Assembly: GCF_905475395.1 (NCBI RefSeq)
Contig: NC_058339.1
Coordinates: 93,630,520-93,694,519, forward strand
From: Chrysoperla carnea
Lineage: Eukaryota; Arthropoda; Insecta; Neuroptera; Chrysopidae
Direction: 5' to 3'
Length of the DNA stretch: 64,000 bases
Each line of letters opens with the position of its first letter. Position 1 is the first letter of the stretch. The position numbers and the translations under genes were made by a program. Shown in pieces: positions 13,023 through 25,830 of this stretch. The notes beneath the pieces were generated by a model. The model was not told where the DNA came from and ran no database searches. It saw only the letters and a program-made list of their open reading frames with translations.

Positions 13023-16000
13023 TTTTAACTTTGATGTGCAATTAAAATCATTCATAGAACTTTGCGTTTGTTCTTTATACTAATGTTGTATTGAATATAT
13101 TAGATCAACTTGTAGCATATTGATATTAGTGGTTTTAGCTTGGTCCAGTTTATAATTGATATGGATTTTATTATAAATGTATGTAAATCTATTTGGATCG
13201 GTGTGTTCTAAATCTGTACTAGATAGAATAGAAATTCTATGTTCTAACATAAAACATGTAAGGGATTAGTTAGTTATACAAATATATATCTACATAGCTG
13301 TATCGATATCGATAGGTATCTATATCTGTTTTGATTGAAAAATAGAACAACTACATGAAACAGGCATCCAATATTGTCTTACCCAAAATGACACTGCCCT
13401 CATATATTATAAATGGGGAAATTTGGGAGGATGAATGAATGTATCAAACTAATTATAACTGCTAACCCATATATATATATATTTTAAACATGCAGGACAT
13501 GTCACATTTGAATCCAAATGGAGCACCTTTTATATCTATAATTTATTATTTTAGCAATTCATATGAAATATTTATATTAATCCGTCATGCTTTTATAATT
13601 AATTGAGTTTCACTGCATTGTAATATTATAATTATTTAATTTAAATATATATTCTATTGAATAAATTGATATTCATCGATTTAATAAAAAAACGAGAGGG
13701 GTCGTGGGACACTTGGTTGGAACTCTATTCCTATCCAATATTCGTATATTATAAATAAAGCGCTTACTTTTTTACTTAGATTTGCTTTAATTTTTTTGCT
13801 GGTTTGAATGAATTATTATGCATATGTTCAATTTTGTAAGAACATTTTGTGCTTTTTTCTTCTGTCTATTTTTTTAAATATTCATTGTGACTTGTAATCA
13901 ATTATAGATTAAAATGGCTCACCCTGTATATTGATTGGATTGAATATATTAAATATTGAATCGATTTTAAAACGAACCTCCATAAAATTTTAGCTCATAC
14001 CTCACAAATTTTGAATGTAATTTTCTAAGTATATTAAAAACGTATTGCATTTAATTTTCAATTTTATTTACAAAATAAAACTATTTAAATATTTTTACAG
14101 GTATTAGTTCTAGATAGAATTACCTAGAAATATATCTATTTTGAATAAATTATAAAACTATTTACATTTTTAATGAGTGTTTAATAGTTTTTGATAAAAC
14201 TTAATATATTTATTATATATCAAACTTAAATAATGGAAGGTAAGCTTGAATCAACGAAGAACCGAATTTAAGAATAAACATAATCTACTTTGTTTCTACG
14301 GCATTTCACTGACACCGAAAATGATCAAAGTTCGAAAAATTTGATCAGTAAGTCGGATTTGAATGCGGTTTTTTGTATTCGATTAGTTACAGCGTCAGGA
14401 AATTTTATGACCTAAATTGATTTAGAAGAAATTAAAAATAGTGATGAAAATGATTTCCAATTCATAACATGGATATCTTCGTCGCCTTCTGGAGTTTTTG
14501 TCCAGAGGTACTTGAGCTTTGAATGGTGAAAATTGCATTCAAATTCGACGTACTTCTCAAATTTTTAGAATTTCATTACATCGTCTCTTCGACTACTACT
14601 ATTTGTCGGACTGATATCGGACTTGGAAAGTAAATAAATAACGATATTTAAATGGTTGTAGTTAGTTTTAGTTAAAACAAATAAAAATAAAAAGTTTAAT
14701 AAAAGAAGCTTTATACTAATAAAATATTATTCTATTGTTTAAATAAATATCTATAGATATAAATAAAGATAAATATATCTAATATATTTAGATATTAAGA
14801 TGTCAACAATGTTTCTTAACATAAAATAAATATCACAATTTAAATTATTTTTACCTACATTTTATACAATATATTATTACTCTAGCAAGTGTTTTTCTGT
14901 CCTTACCTTATCTTCCTTATTCCTCTATCAAATTCCACGATTCACTTCTTATTTTAAAGCTTTTTATGTCTAGATTTCACAAAAAATATACCCACGGTTT
15001 AAAAATGTACCGCTGGACAAATAGCCTTAGCTATATACTGCCTTATAGTTCCGGCCATAAGGCAGTATTCTTGATATTTCCCCTAGTAATAAATATTATT
15101 GTTTTTGTCATCATATAACAACAAATGGAACGCTAAAATAAGGAAATAAATATATAAAATGTATAATTATGTATGCAATGCATCATTTAATTAACAAAAA
15201 CAAATTAAATTTAATTAAAACAAAACATAATTTTATATTAATTAAGGAGCGTTTACACGATCTAAAATTAATATTATTCAATAACTGCTCACGATTTAGT
15301 GATAATCTAAATATTGATCAGTAATCAAGGAGCCAATCTGTGGATGGAAATCCCATTGAATAAAAGCACCGAAGTTATTCTGAAGATTGGATCTAGTTCT
15401 TCGGATTGCATTATTAGCCAATTTAGAGAACTGGAACCAATCTGATTTCAGAGAATAATTTCCCCATTAAATGCTCTATAAAATGAGCTATTAACCATTA
15501 TAGATTAAAATAGACAAGTACAAAGGCAGTTTTAGAATATTGTTTTATGTAGCAAAATAAATATAACAAGACTAATAATTACATTAACTTTTTAATAACT
15601 CGCCTCGCTATATTAAATAAACTATTATTTTATTGTTATCGATCGATAAAATAAACAAATAATTAATTAATTAAAATTAACATCATAAATAATTATCAAA
15701 ATGTAATAAATAAATGCATTCATAAATAATAATATCAACCTAATATCTAATAATGATGAAAATGTAATAAAAATGAATAATGACATACCTTTACCTAACT
15801 AGGTATATTTATTAGGCTTTAGGCATCATTATTAAATACACACTCACATAAATCATTACGAATAGAGTTCTAGAATAGAGTGCTGACAAATTTGAGTTAT
15901 TTAATGAAATTATTTCGAAAGTTTACCAAAAATTACTAAGAAAAGTTGAAAAAAAAAAGTTTAAATTAATTTTTTTATGTAAATTTACTTCAACACTTCG

Positions 16001-16434
16001 CTTTCGTAACGACATCGCACGACTATCAGTTTTTTTATTCAAAAATTGATAAGATTTTGAAATTGATTCTGTGACCATTAAAATTTTATTAGTTTTAAAC
16101 TATGTATGTATATGTGTTTCTTTTTTTTTTTGGCACACTGGACTCAATTAAGTCCAAAAGATATGGCACTAATAAAAATTTAGTATGACGACAACCAGAC
16201 GCCATATTGTGAAAAAGCAAAAATTACAATTGGTGAACTATGTGAAGTAAGGTATCATTGAATAGCTTTATTAAATAGATAAATCGATTCTAGTAAGAAT
16301 CGATTGTGTGCAGTGTTCTAGAATGTTCTAGAATATTAACTAATTCTTTAAAATTTATACAGGAAGGACTATTTTAATCTCTTATAACTAATTGCTTTTT
16401 TGGAAGTTAACCAATCAACAAAGTTTAACAAAAG
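13023..16434. other. AT-rich DNA with repeat scraps
   Basis: It contains a Rep-A fragment (13,688-13,775), a TAGATTAAAATGG..CACCCTGTAT terminus at 13,906-13,933, a reversed Rep-O copy (14,875-15,025) and a perfect 11-bp hairpin (TACTGCCTTAT/ATAAGGCAGTA, 15,036-15,067). No gene is seen. The more balanced stretch 14,280-14,630 has no open frame. Confidence 0.5.
14875..15025 (-). repeat. Rep-O copy
   Basis: TATTACTCTAGCAAGTGTTT, TCTGTCCTTACCTTATCTTC and TTTAAAAATGTACCGCTG are the reverse complement of 40,258-40,420. Confidence 0.65.
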
Positions 16435-16767
16435 TTGCTGGGGATATCATGCTCTGACATTAGATTATACCTACTTTTCCGGGTTGCTTTAAAAGTCAAT
16501 TTGCTCCTAAATAGTACGAGATAGAATAATACTTTAAACCAGAAAATTAGTCCTCACAAAAAACTAAACATTATTTATTTTAAAATTTTTTTTGAAATTC
16601 GTTAGCTTTCGTAGGAAATTCGACTTAAATTTTATAAGGATGAACTTTCTATTTTGAAGTGTAATTTAATCTCTTACCTTTGTAGGATATAAATTGATTA
16701 TTAAAGCAATCGGAAGAATTTAGATGTCAGAACATGACATCCCCCATTAAACGGTCCACCCCGTATA
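16435..16767. mobile_element. MITE of the same family as the 57.8 kb foldback
   Basis: It begins GGGGATATCATGCTCTGACA and ends with the complement TGTCAGAACATGACATCCCC plus ACGGTCCACCCCGTA. The internal sequence matches the 38.7 kb copy. Confidence 0.65.
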
Positions 16768-18800
16768 TTTTCAAAAATAAAATTTGATAAAATAAATTAA
16801 TTTATTAAAATAGCATTCTTGGGTAAATAACTACAAAATGATCTTTTCCAAAAAGAGTAAATTTTTTGAAATGCACATTCATTTTGATTGCGATGGCAAA
16901 GTCTTTTAATTCGTTCAACCAACAGAATAAATCGAGAAAAACCAGAAACACCAAGTCTATAAATTATTTCCTATGTTGATACATTTTTGTACCAGTACTA
17001 ATAAAATTAGATCCCGACAAATAGGCGCCTCTATATTTGGTTTTCCATCTGTATACATTTATTTAAAGGAAATGCGAAAAAATATCTATATGTTAGGATG
17101 TTTTTTATATCAACTCTTGGGTACAGAGTCTGACAGGGCATTGAACTTTACTAGGTACTATTTTTAATAATCTTATTTTAGTGTTTAGGTCTAGTAAATC
17201 GTGTTAATTATCTTTATCTTTAACTATCGTGTTTATATGTGATTATTATTGACTATTAACGAACGAAGTGCTTTACTGCAGGGGGCTTTTTGAATAAAAT
17301 TTCATGTCTAGTATAGTCGCCTAGCTAATTATGTAATAAACTATATTCTGTAATCTTTACCTATATTAAAGGAATTTAAATTCCTCCTAAGGTTTCTGTC
17401 TCTTGGTGAATCGTCCGAATGGAAATCATCCATATGATTTCTATTTACGAAACACGCTGTAATCTGAATGCATTATAGAAAATGGCTCATTAGTCACGAA
17501 TCAGAAAGACGTACAAATTATTTACTAATATGAAGTTTTTTATTGGAAGCAAATAATTAATTGAAGTTAGTGGATAAACGAAGTAGGTATATCATCATAT
17601 ATTTGAACACAATAGATAAGTTAATTGTAATACCAATGTATTTTTTGTTTACATTATTTCTAAATTATTATATTTGTTATTAAGCAAAAAGTATAATTTT
17701 TCACGTGTGTACATATTATAAAATTTTTTTACGGTCTGTATTTTGCGTAGGTAAACGTGCGTTGCGTAAATAAAATTAAAAAACGCATAAAAATTCAATA
17801 AACTTTTTTGTTTGTTAGTAAATTATTTTCAAAATAAAGGAATCAATAAACCCAATCATGTTTATTACTTTTATCACAATTACCTTAAAATACTTAAAAG
17901 CCTGATTTTGATCAGAAGCAGATAGATAAATAGATATATCTATAAATAAGTTTGATAGGTAGGTAGCTTTTCCCTTCTAACCAAACCTTTTATGATAATT
18001 GATAAATTAAAATGTAGGTTTCCACTTATTAACAAATCAAGTTTTCATCAGCCATCAAATTCAATTAAAGTTTTTAACTTGATTCGAAACCGATATGGAA
18101 ATTATTGCTTGCAACACGAAAATACAAATACAAAACTTTATGCGTTCGAAAATATTAACATTCAACTATTCACTGTTGACATCGAATATAAAAAGTGTCT
18201 ACAAATTGAAAAAGTTCGGTAGCAATATTAATGGTCGTTTAGAAATGTAGACCATTTAGAACAGGAAAATGGTTCAAGAAATCACTCCCGAGATATTTAG
18301 AAGTATATTTAAACAATTTTGTAAAAGAACAATTCTGGAAAAAATATGGATAAAGTTTTTAAGTAATTTGAAGTACATTTCAAAAAGATTAACAAGAATA
18401 TTTTGTAAACCAGAAACTTATTGATCTGACCTCCATTGATCAAAGACTTTGTTTTCTTTTTATCCAGTATTAAAAAAAATTTTAATTAAATTTTTTTCTC
18501 TAAATTTTTTATTTAAACAGCAATTTTTTTTGAAGGTATTTCTTGTTAGATTCCGTTCCGTTGCGATTCCACAACGAATGATAAAATAAATATGTATTAT
18601 ATGTTTAAAATTGGATACACTTACACTGTTCATGAAAAAAATATCCTTACAATGTTTATATTCATTCAATATTCTGTTTTGAGCTGGGTTCAAGCGTACT
18701 CTTTGACAGTCAATCCAGAACTTCTGGAAAATTGAACGACAGTTCTCAAATATTAAAGTTTACCGTTACTTTAACTCTATATACTTTATGAATTATTTGT
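16768..18800. other. AT-rich DNA, nothing assigned
   Basis: Several short frames (16,973, 17,992, 18,460) have no recognisable domains or codon bias. No repeats were recognised with confidence. Confidence 0.45.
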
Positions 18801-19172
18801 AATATTAGTTAAAAAAAGACATACTTCTCATTTAGTAGTCAACCCAATATGTGCGAACATTACCAACATTTTGCTTAATTAAGATAATCATTATGATATA
18901 ACATAAAATTACTTTTTATCTTTATTATCTTTAACTTCTTCTGATAACGCACAACTTACTTTTTTTGAAATAGAAATTGACAGATTGTAAATTATTTTTA
19001 AAATATTCCCAAAATTCATGGCAAGCTGAATCGATTTAAAAAAGTTTTAGTTTCCTAGGTAATACTTCGGCGGATTTTGCGGTCGTTTTAAATTGCAGCA
19101 CAGTTTTTGGTTTTATCTACCAACCAGCAAACAAATTATAACGTGTGATAAGAAACATAATTCCAAAAATTA
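18801..19172 (-). repeat. Rep-B copy, near full length, reversed
   Basis: TTTAGTAGTCAACCCAATAT, GTTTTAGTTTCCTAGGTAAT, ACCAACCAGCAAACAAATTA and GATAAGAAACATAATTCC reverse-complement the 11.85 kb copy end to end. Confidence 0.8.
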
Positions 19173-19719
19173 ATATTAGTTAGAAACACTTTAAATCACC
19201 ACTTGTAAAAGTATTGTTCGCATATGAAAGTTATCGTTTTGTAAAAAGCGTCCCTAATTTCCAACCGTTTTAAAGTAACAGTGAAATAACACGACTGACC
19301 GGCCGGCCCTAGACACATCTGATTCGTTTCATTGTAGAAACATCTCATTCCATACAAAATAAAGCACAAAATACTTTACAAACATTGATAGCTCTTTACA
19401 GATAAAAACCAAAGTGTAATGTAACGTATTCGTGAACGTAAATATAGCTCTTTCGTTAACATATATAGAAGAATACGTCCACCTCCACCGTGGACACCAA
19501 ATAAATGAAGAGGTTTGAGGCTTTATTTTTTTCTTGTTAGATTATTCTATGCTCATTGTTCACTATGGCCATTGTGATATTTTTCACGTAGGTGAAAACA
19601 TCAAGATTTGTTAACACTCGCGTCAACTGTTCAGTAGTCTTAAGTCACGTAATGAGAGATTTTCTCACGTTTTCTGCACATGCGTCAAATATTTGGTGCA
19701 TAACCATAATTTTAAATAC

Positions 19720-20390
19720 ATAATCTGTATATATAAAAATAAATTGCTGTGCGTTAGTCTCGCTAAAATTCAAAAACTCATAGTTCAGGGATAGTTTAGA
19801 AAAAAAATCATTTTCATTTTAAAAATTGATTACCTTTTGTTTCGGACAGTTTCTTAAATAACTAATGTAATAAAATGAATAACAAATATCTTGGGTCTTT
19901 GTCCAACAAATTACTGGGTGTCCGAAACAGTAATGAATCGTAATTGAAATGAAAAGGATAATTTCGGAATAATTAGATTCAATGCGGAATAATTTCAGAG
20001 ACTGAACGGAATGAAAATGTTGGCTCTACAGTCAGATTCATAAAATACCTCGAAAATTACTCATTCAATGGTCAAATAAACACGATTTTTGTAATTTTCG
20101 GGTCAAAATTACCTTAGAAACTTAGTTTTATCGAAATCGGAAACAAAAACTTTTTTTACACTTTGTGCAATTCGAAAAAATCATAAAAAATTCAAAAAAA
20201 CACAATTTTTGTAATTTTTGGTTGGGTTGGGTTGGGTTGGGTTGGGTTGAGTGTGAGTGTGGGTGAGGGTGTGGGTGTCGGTTGAGTTGGGTTTTTTTCT
20301 TCAATTTTATTGATCTGTATATATAAAAATAAATTGCTGTGCGTTAGTCTCGCTAAAACTCAAAAACGGCTGGACCGATTTTCAAAATTA
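19720..20390. repeat. Two direct copies of a short dispersed repeat flanking a simple-sequence tract
   Basis: ATCTGTATATATAAAAATAA, ATTGCTGTGCGTTAGTCTCG and CTAAAA.TCAAAAAC occur at about 19,722 and again at 20,312. The second copy continues GGCTGGACCGATTTT, typical of insect non-autonomous element starts. Confidence 0.65.
20220..20292. repeat. (GGTTG)n tract decaying into G/T-rich sequence
   Basis: Five to six GGTTG pentamers, then GAGTGTGAGTGTGGGTGAGG and back to GTTGAGTTGGG. Confidence 0.85.
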
Positions 20391-21019
20391 AACTAAACTA
20401 AATTAAGACCCCAAAAGTTGCTAGAATGGGCTGTGAGGAACGTATTTTTTAAATTCCGCCACCAAACAATCACGGTCCTTCTTTCAAAGATCCCGTACTA
20501 TAAGTTTTAGTTTCCTCATGGTGAGAAATTTTTTTTATAATAAATTTTTATACAAATTTCAAAACATACAAGTCATATACTTTGCATAAACTGATCAAAA
20601 AATGTACATTGATTATATTATTTATAAATTATTATATTTATTATTATCGAAAAAGAACACACTTTATTTTTTCCGCTTTGCAAGTAAATTAATTAAAGAC
20701 ATAGCTAAAACAGATCAATTGAGTTACACAACTCAATTCTATTTATTTTTTTTAACTCACACGTAATCACATTAATGATTATTTACAACATTTCCTCCTT
20801 ATTTATTACCGTTTTTTTTTCCAAAAAAAAAAAGAAAGAAAATTTTTATTCAAGTTTACGTGGATATATTTCTTCTTACCTTACTTGCCACCACTGTATT
20901 GGGTGTCCCTCAAATTATTATTAAGCATTTATTCACTGAGCCAAGAGTAAAACATAAAAATTTTTGTGAAGAGTTTCTAGAATTATAGACTAGCTCCGTA
21001 ACCAAAAGCTTAGAGTTAG

Positions 21020-21665
21020 GATTCTATCCAATTTTAATAAAACAAGTATGGAATTATTCTTAATTTGGGTCATACTTTTCAAATTTCTGGTCAAATTTAG
21101 CCGAGCTATAAAAGTTTTGATGGCAGTGGGGTCTTGGTACCCAAATTTCGTGAAAGAGTGGATGTGATCTAAAAAATACCGCGAGAATTGAAAAGTTTGA
21201 CCCAAAATTAGTTAGTTTCAATAAAAATTCCAACCAGATCGGATAAAATTTGATCGTATAATGAAAATAATCGATTTTTTGAACTTAATGACGTCATTAA
21301 AATCCAAAAAATTAAATTTTGCTCTATTATATCCAAAGTATATCCAATTTTAATAAACGAAGTATGGAAATTTACTAAATTTGGGTCATAATTTTCAAAT
21401 TTATGGTCAAATTTAATTCAGCTATAAAAGTTTTGAAGATAGTGGACTCTTGGTACCGATATTTCGCAAAATGATAAATATGAACTTAAAAATAACATCA
21501 GAAATGAAAAGTTTGACCCAAAATTAGTGGGTGTCAAAAAAAAATTCATTCTGTTCGAATAAAATTTGAGTGTATTATGAAAAAAATCGATTTTTTTGAA
21601 CTCTATGACGTCATAAGAATCAAAAAAATTGAATTTTGCTCTATCAAATCCAAATTTATAATAAA
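21020..21665 (+). repeat. Two tandem units of about 316 bp
   Basis: TATCCAATTTTAATAAA..AAGTATGGAA begins at 21,025 and again at 21,341. Shared internal blocks are TTTGGGTCATA, GGTCAAATTTA, AGCTATAAAAGTTTTGA, AAAAGTTTGACCCAAAATTA, TGACGTCAT and TTGCTCTAT. A third, dispersed partial unit lies at 35,325-35,545. Confidence 0.8.
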
Positions 21666-22084
21666 ATTTTTAGGTGGTTAGTATAAAAAAACATATGAAA
21701 GTCTTTCTGGATCTGTTACGAAATTTCTGTATTGATAAAACTCTCTGGAGTTCACCTCTAAAGGCAATGATAATTTTAACACTTGCTACAATTTAATAAC
21801 AATAATGAAAATGAAGGTTACAATCTATAAACAATGGTTGAACGGACTGAACACGGACTGAACGTGATGTTTTCACAGGACGCGAACGTTTAGGATACAA
21901 TGCGATCGTGTTTACCATATCTAAGAACCTGAGGGTGGGTTTTTTTTTTATTTTATACCTCTCTGCTGCGTAACAAACTGTTTTTATTTTATTTTAAAGA
22001 AAGTGAAAACAAACAGTTGACTAAGTTAATTGTTGAAGTACCATGTATAAAACGGAGTAGATAACAAACATTTGGTTTTTACGT

Positions 22085-22475
22085 CAAGTAAGTAAAAAAA
22101 GATAGCCACTCTTACATATATAATACATACTATATAATGTTCTTAACTTATTTTATGCCTTCAAAGGTACAGAGTGCTAATAACGAAAAAACGTTTCAAA
22201 CAAAAGTTGTTTTTTTTTGTTTATAAGGAATATTTTTTACATTTAAACTGGGGCTTGTTGGTCAAGATCCAATTTACCCATGTTGCTCATTTATGAACTC
22301 AACCTCACATTGTAAGTCATGAGCCAGCTATACAAATTTCAGCTTAATCATAGACGAACAGCATGAAATGGATTCTCTAGGTGATTTTTTAAACACCTAT
22401 ATCGAAATTTTGTCAAACTTGGGACTAAACTTAGTATACCTTGATATATATTACATATAAACAGGGTATAATAAT
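22085..22475 (-). repeat. Rep-C copy, reversed
   Basis: GATAGCCACTCTTACATATA, ATACATACTATATAATGTTC and CTTGGGACTAAACTTAGTAT reverse-complement both ends of the 8.05 kb copy. Confidence 0.65.
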
Positions 22476-23539
22476 AAAGTTTTGTGGAATCAATTTCACT
22501 AGTCGTGGTCCGTGAAGTGGAAAGACTTTTTAACTTAAACAGGGTATGTTTTTTTATAATTAAAAATGCCAAAATTATTGTTCTAAAAAAAAATTATTTA
22601 ATTATGATTCAATGTCATAAATATTCAAGGATTTTAATTAGAATTGTTCTTTTTTTGTTGTTGTTAGCTAGCTTTAATACCAAATGTAAAGGTGTTTATA
22701 AATTTTGCTTCTTTTGTTTTTTAATTCGTGCACGGATGGGTTTATCACTGCGTAGGAAGGAGAGAGGGTAGCTGCCTCCTTTGAACCTATAGATTTTACC
22801 ACAAATTTTATAGACTTAGACCCAAAATACGATTGAAGTTTATATTTCTTTGCTTATACCTTATAAGTACGATCTTCACTCATTTGATAACCAGATAAGA
22901 TATACAGTGTGTCCACGGATAGAGATAACTATGCTTGTAAATTTTCTTATTTTGCATTTAAAAAAAAAAAAGTTTTTATACAAAATTTTGCTTATTCTGA
23001 AAATATGTAGGCATATTTAAAACTTGCAGGGAACCTTCTATACAAAATTTCAGTTGCATTTTTTAAGTAGAAAAACCTTAATTTTTCTGGGTTAGTATGT
23101 ATACAGACTATTCTTTAATTGATCCTGGGAAATGATATTTGTTCATTAATAATTAATGATAAATGTAAATGATTTAAATAAATCAATAAATTTAAAATAG
23201 ATATCACCTGCATTATTATTAGTTTTAGATATAGGTAGTAACTGCTTGCTACTAATGCTAATTATTTATGTTTAAACATGATTAGCATGCACATGACCCA
23301 ATCTGCAAGTAATCAATAAATAAATTATTTAAATTTACAAAATTCATGTAATTTAAATGTGTTGTTATTATTATCACTTCCATATCATCCATTTATTTTA
23401 AATAATTCACCCACATATTACTTTCAGGAAGCTAAATGACCTAAATAAAAGTGCTGAAAGAATCTAAAAGAACGAGATTCAAAGCTAATAAAATAAAGTT
23501 CAAAAACTAAATCCCCGACGAGTATAGGATCACGTTAAA
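22476..23539. other. AT-rich DNA
   Basis: An ACAGTGTGTCCACGGATAG terminus-like motif lies at 22,903. The frames at 22.3-22.8 kb overlap repeats and are not genes. Confidence 0.4.
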
Positions 23540-23775
23540 GTTTCAGACAGTTTTAAAAAAACTTTTCAAAAGAGAAACGAAAACCCCCGACAAAAAAAAT
23601 GTTTGTAAACATTTTTGTGACGTAATAATGTTAATTGAATCGTATACACTGTATACAATTATTAATTAACATTATGACGTTACACGATCTTTTTTTGAAA
23701 CATCATGGAAAAAGTTTTGTTATAAAACTTATATATGATCTTTCCATTTTTTTGGTTCAAAATCCCAATTATTAT
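23540..23775. mobile_element. Rep-F element with central palindrome
   Basis: Around 23,628-23,688, TGACGTAATAATGTTAATT and AATTAACATTATGACGTTA are inverted about TATACACTGTATAC. It is flanked by ACTTATATATGATCTTTCCA and GGTTCAAAATCCCAATT. Confidence 0.7.
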
Positions 23776-24059
23776 TGGCTGTACATGGACGTTAAATAAT
23801 AGTAATAATAATAATTATAATAATTAACATATTTTAGAATCATTTTCTAATCATTTATCGACAGCCATAACCACTTTTTTACAAAGATCCTAGCAAGGAG
23901 CGAACACACCTTCAAGTACACACCTTTTTAAGTTGGGGCTGGTTGTCTACTTTATGATCAAGTACTTACTTATTGCTTTGTATCTAGCACGATTATTATA
24001 AATTATTAATAGGTTAGGGGCCAAACACACATTTCGGAATAGTGGAAAATTTGAGAGGC

Positions 24060-24240
24060 TGCCTGCTATCAAAGTTATGTCGGAAAACTTTTTAAAATGG
24101 TTCGGCTGTTTGAGCAAATACGGTGTATTCACTTTTTTTATGGTAAATCATAGTTCAAAGTTGACCACAATAAAGACAGTTTTGGGTCTCTTGTGGGGCC
24201 AAAATTTTGAATAATTGCATTTTAAAATTGTGATTTTTAA
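24060..24240 (+). repeat. Rep-Q copy
   Basis: AAATGGTTCGGCTGTTTGAG, CACAATAAAGACAGTTTTGG and GTCTCTTGTGGGGCC are shared with 41,580-41,720. Confidence 0.6.
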
Positions 24241-25424
24241 AAAAGTGCTTTATGGAAGAACTCACAATAATGTTAATTGAACAAAAATTAATCTGTGAAT
24301 GAGCTTAAAAAAGTTTTATCATGAAGAAAATTTATCACAGAAAGAAAAGCATGAAAAAAACTTTAGTTTTCGACGCTTTTATAATATTCTTAAAACATAA
24401 AGGCGAATTCAAGCAAGAAAAAAAATTAAATTAAAATGCAGTTATTTTGTTAGAACGCAACAAAATATGATACCTGGTGATCGCACCATTCAAACCAGTG
24501 AAAATTGCAATTTTTCAGTTGTCAAACGTTCTTAAATGACGTGTCAAATACTTTGCCTGGCCATAGATCTACAAGGAACAGGATGGAAATAAAGCAAGAC
24601 AATTATTTGAATAAAGAAGGTCAAATGATATTAATAATATTATTTAATAAATAATTAAATAGTATTTATTTATTTATCATTTTATACCAAGAACTTTTAA
24701 ATTCTAAGAGAATATAAGATCTAGACGGATCTCAGATATCCTAGTTGGAAATCCTTTTCTAGATACGGATATTATTTGAGATACTATCAAAAATCCTATA
24801 AAGAAAAAGTTTTATTTCGTAACAATTCCGGAAATATTTCGAGTATTAAATCATTGAATGAACTGAATTTCTGAACTTGAATGATTAAGTTTTGTGAAGT
24901 GAATTTTATGATTAAGTTCTAGCTTTTCATTTTTTGTGATTTCAAGAAAATTTCTTTGAATAACCGATAAAATCAACAGATAAACAAAGGTTGGAGGGAT
25001 CCGCAAAAAAGTACTCGCGTGATTTTTTCCCTAGGCGTTTAGTTTTTGAAATAAAATTTCTTGCAAAATTAAAAATGCAATATTAATGCTTTTAAGAAAA
25101 ATATATTATTTTTACAATCTCTGAGGGAATTCGCTTACCTAACACAGCTGCTAAACGTCAGCCAAGCTTTTTTTTTTCAAAGTAATTTCGACACAGAATG
25201 TTGGTAATAAATTCCTTTTTTAATTATTTGCGTAAGTTCATATTTGTAGTTTTATGAGTTCTTGTAAATTCAATAATAATAATAATTTTCCTTAACGCAT
25301 TAATTAAAACTCACACTTGATTGGTGACAGTAATTTTTGGAATTTTACTAATAATACCTACGTCACAACAATTTTAAAATAAAACTTCCCCATTCATGAC
25401 TTATGGTTTTTGTACTCTGTGTAT

Positions 25425-25830
25425 ATATAAAATATGTATCAAAGTATACTTAAGTTTAGTCCCAAGTTTGTAACGCTTAGAAATAATGATGATACGAACA
25501 AAAATTGGGTATAAGTGTTCATAAAATCATATAAATAGGCCATTTCCGTTTGTTAGTCTCTGTGAAAACGAAAAGAAATATTAAGCTGAAGTTTTTATAG
25601 CGGGTTCAAGACATAAAAAGTAAGTTTAAGTTCGTAAATGAGCATCATAGGTCAATTGGATCATCTTGTAAATCATTTGAGATAAAACAAAAGGTTAAAA
25701 GTACAAAATTTTCCTTTCAAAAATTTCCATTTCCAAAACAATTTTTCATAAACGTCAAGATTTACTCGTGAGGGCGAAAATTAGCACCCAACTTAAGTAT
25801 CCATTTTCCCGAAAATTATAAAAGTTGAAA
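25425..25830 (+). repeat. Rep-C copy
   Basis: AGTATACTTAAGTTTAGTCC, GTAACGCTTAGAAATAATGA, GAAAACGAAAAGAAATATTA and GTAAATGAGCATCATAGGTC follow the family order. Confidence 0.7.

Noticed and set aside
15036..15067. Hairpin as a bacterial-type terminator
   Set aside because: Eukaryotic context and no upstream gene. Kept only as a perfect short inverted repeat next to Rep-O.
22348..22771. Overlapping frames on both strands
   Set aside because: The 5' part overlaps a reversed Rep-C copy. No conserved motif.
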